Source: Mayamaea pseudoterrestris (lineage: Eukaryota > Bacillariophyta > Bacillariophyceae > Sellaphorales > Sellaphoraceae). Taken from it: a stretch of DNA of 64,000 nt. The translations under genes and the position numbers were made by a program. The DNA is taken from the NCBI GenBank assembly GCA_027923505.1, contig BROI01000017.1, forward strand, positions 660,791-724,790, written 5' to 3'. The notes beneath the pieces were generated by a model. The model saw nothing but the letters and a program-made list of their open reading frames with translations. It had not been told where the DNA came from and did no database searches. Shown here one piece after another: positions 63,125-64,000 of the stretch (within the stretch, counting starts at the first letter, position 1; every line of letters starts with the position of its first letter).

Positions 63125-64000
63125 GGCAGCAGTAGAAGCTATGTACGGTTCAAAGCGTTGCAGAGGTGCTTGTTTCACTCGACTCGTCCCATGGTCGAAT
63201 GGCAAAAGTCCGTTGATTGGATTCGATGGTGTCGTAGCGGTCGCGCCGGCCAGCTTAACCTAACGGCACCGGTAGGTTCTCCCACTCAGAGTTAAGGATT
63301 TGAAACATTGGCGAGATGCACTCGCGTCACCTTCACCATGAGATTGATGATGGAGACGAAGAGCACTCGCCCACTTCTTGACGGGACACTACTGACGTAA
63401 TCTTTGCAGAGAACCTTTAGCAATAATTTTGAACAAGAGGATTGGCGGCATATCGTTTTAACATATTCGCAGGTCATTATCGCCGCGAGGCTAAGAGGAA
63501 AGGCTTGTTCGAGTCGAAACAATTAAGGTTCAGGCCACCTTTCATCCTTCGCGGCGATATCTGATATCCAGTATCTGTGAATACCAAGTTACTTCTACAG
63601 AAGCAAGCGACGTTACTAACACGTCGGCAACGGTCCCCCTTAAAGCGGTAACAACTAAATCAAATCATTCCATTGCAAAGTACACCGAATCGCCCTCGTT
63701 CTACAGGCAGACGATCATCTCCTACTTGATCATAAAAAAGAAAGCGAGCGCCCAAGACAGATGAAACTCTATTCCAACGGCCAACGAATATGCCCTATTG
63801 GTGGTTACCTCGATGCCGAGCGCAAGATTGCCTCTGTGGAGGCAAAAACTAAAGCTCCCAAGTGCTCGAGGACGATCCCAAGACCCCCAAGAGCCAGCTT
63901 GTCACCGCGAGACAAAGTGGACAGAACATTGAAGTTCCATTGGCAAGTAGAGAAGGCGAGCCGAGTTGGGGCTGAAAGCCTATGTCGAGAGACAACAAGG
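63125..64000. other. Unresolved end of window, 876 bp, with an open frame running off the edge
   Basis: The first 150 bases are the SMC2 promoter, with an ACCGGTA word at 63268. An ATG at 63761 opens a frame (MKLYSNGQRICPIGGYLDAE) that has no stop for 80 codons to the end of the window. It is basic and shows no recognised motif; another frame there (LEDDPKTPKSQLVTARQSG) looks equally protein-like but is closed upstream. It may be the 5' end of a gene continuing to the right, or chance. Confidence 0.3.

Noticed and set aside
1-64000. CRISPR arrays, tRNA or rRNA genes, bacterial-type operons
   Set aside because: No regular spacer repeats were seen. I noticed no cloverleaf with a GGTTCGA-type loop, though a tRNA scan could not be run. 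Introns and gene content are eukaryotic.

Overview
The window is nuclear DNA of a compact eukaryotic genome, most likely a diatom or another photosynthetic stramenopile (ochrophyte). The evidence is: a copia-type LTR retrotransposon with the gag, chromo-like linker and RVT_2 layout typical of diatom elements; several proteins with a signal peptide followed by an ASAF-like motif (ASAFV, ADAFS, SLAFP), the bipartite plastid-import signature of secondary red-lineage plastids; a decayed PSxxPS repeat gene; and dense genes with zero to five short GT-AG introns (about 60-180 bp). All three standard stop codons end intact genes. Gene start and exon calls were made by eye from conserved protein frames and splice sites. 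Layout: 1-7.6 kb holds two broken copia elements in head-to-head orientation. From 7.8 to 31.8 kb lie an S49 (SohB-like) peptidase, a membrane-anchored metallophosphoesterase, an unknown plastid-targeted protein, a DGAT2-like acyltransferase with two in-frame stops, guanylate kinase, a small coiled-coil protein, a UBA-PUB-UBX p97 cofactor, DCC1, a DUF1769-PH-like-DUF547 protein, a broken small coiled-coil gene, an aldo/keto-reductase-fold protein lacking the usual catalytic residues, VPS51, a PuuE-type allantoinase and a PA-TM-RING E3 ligase. From 31.8 to 34.7 kb is a gene desert holding the decayed Ser/Pro repeat. From 34.7 to 63.1 kb lie a two-HMG-box protein, VPS34, an F-box/cytochrome-b5 protein, TOM7, a CLK/LAMMER kinase, a Gln-rich protein, BUD23, beta-mannosidase, a fatty-acid hydroxylase/sterol desaturase-family protein, an unknown protein, a SPOUT1-type methyltransferase, a Zim17/HEP-type zinc-finger protein, VAC14, a plastid-type SDR and SMC2. 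The last 0.9 kb is unresolved. Most genes are ordinary housekeeping genes packed as convergent or divergent pairs with 25-500 bp spacers. Four act on endomembranes (VPS34, VAC14, VPS51 and the UBX protein), but nothing shows they are co-regulated. I found no convincing new multi-gene system. The observations most worth a second look are an over-represented TACCGGTA palindrome in the spacers and an ACCGGTACGAC word just upstream of several genes, the interrupted DGAT2 gene, the catalytically depleted plastid aldo/keto reductase, the DUF1769-DUF547 fusion, and the rearranged copia locus.
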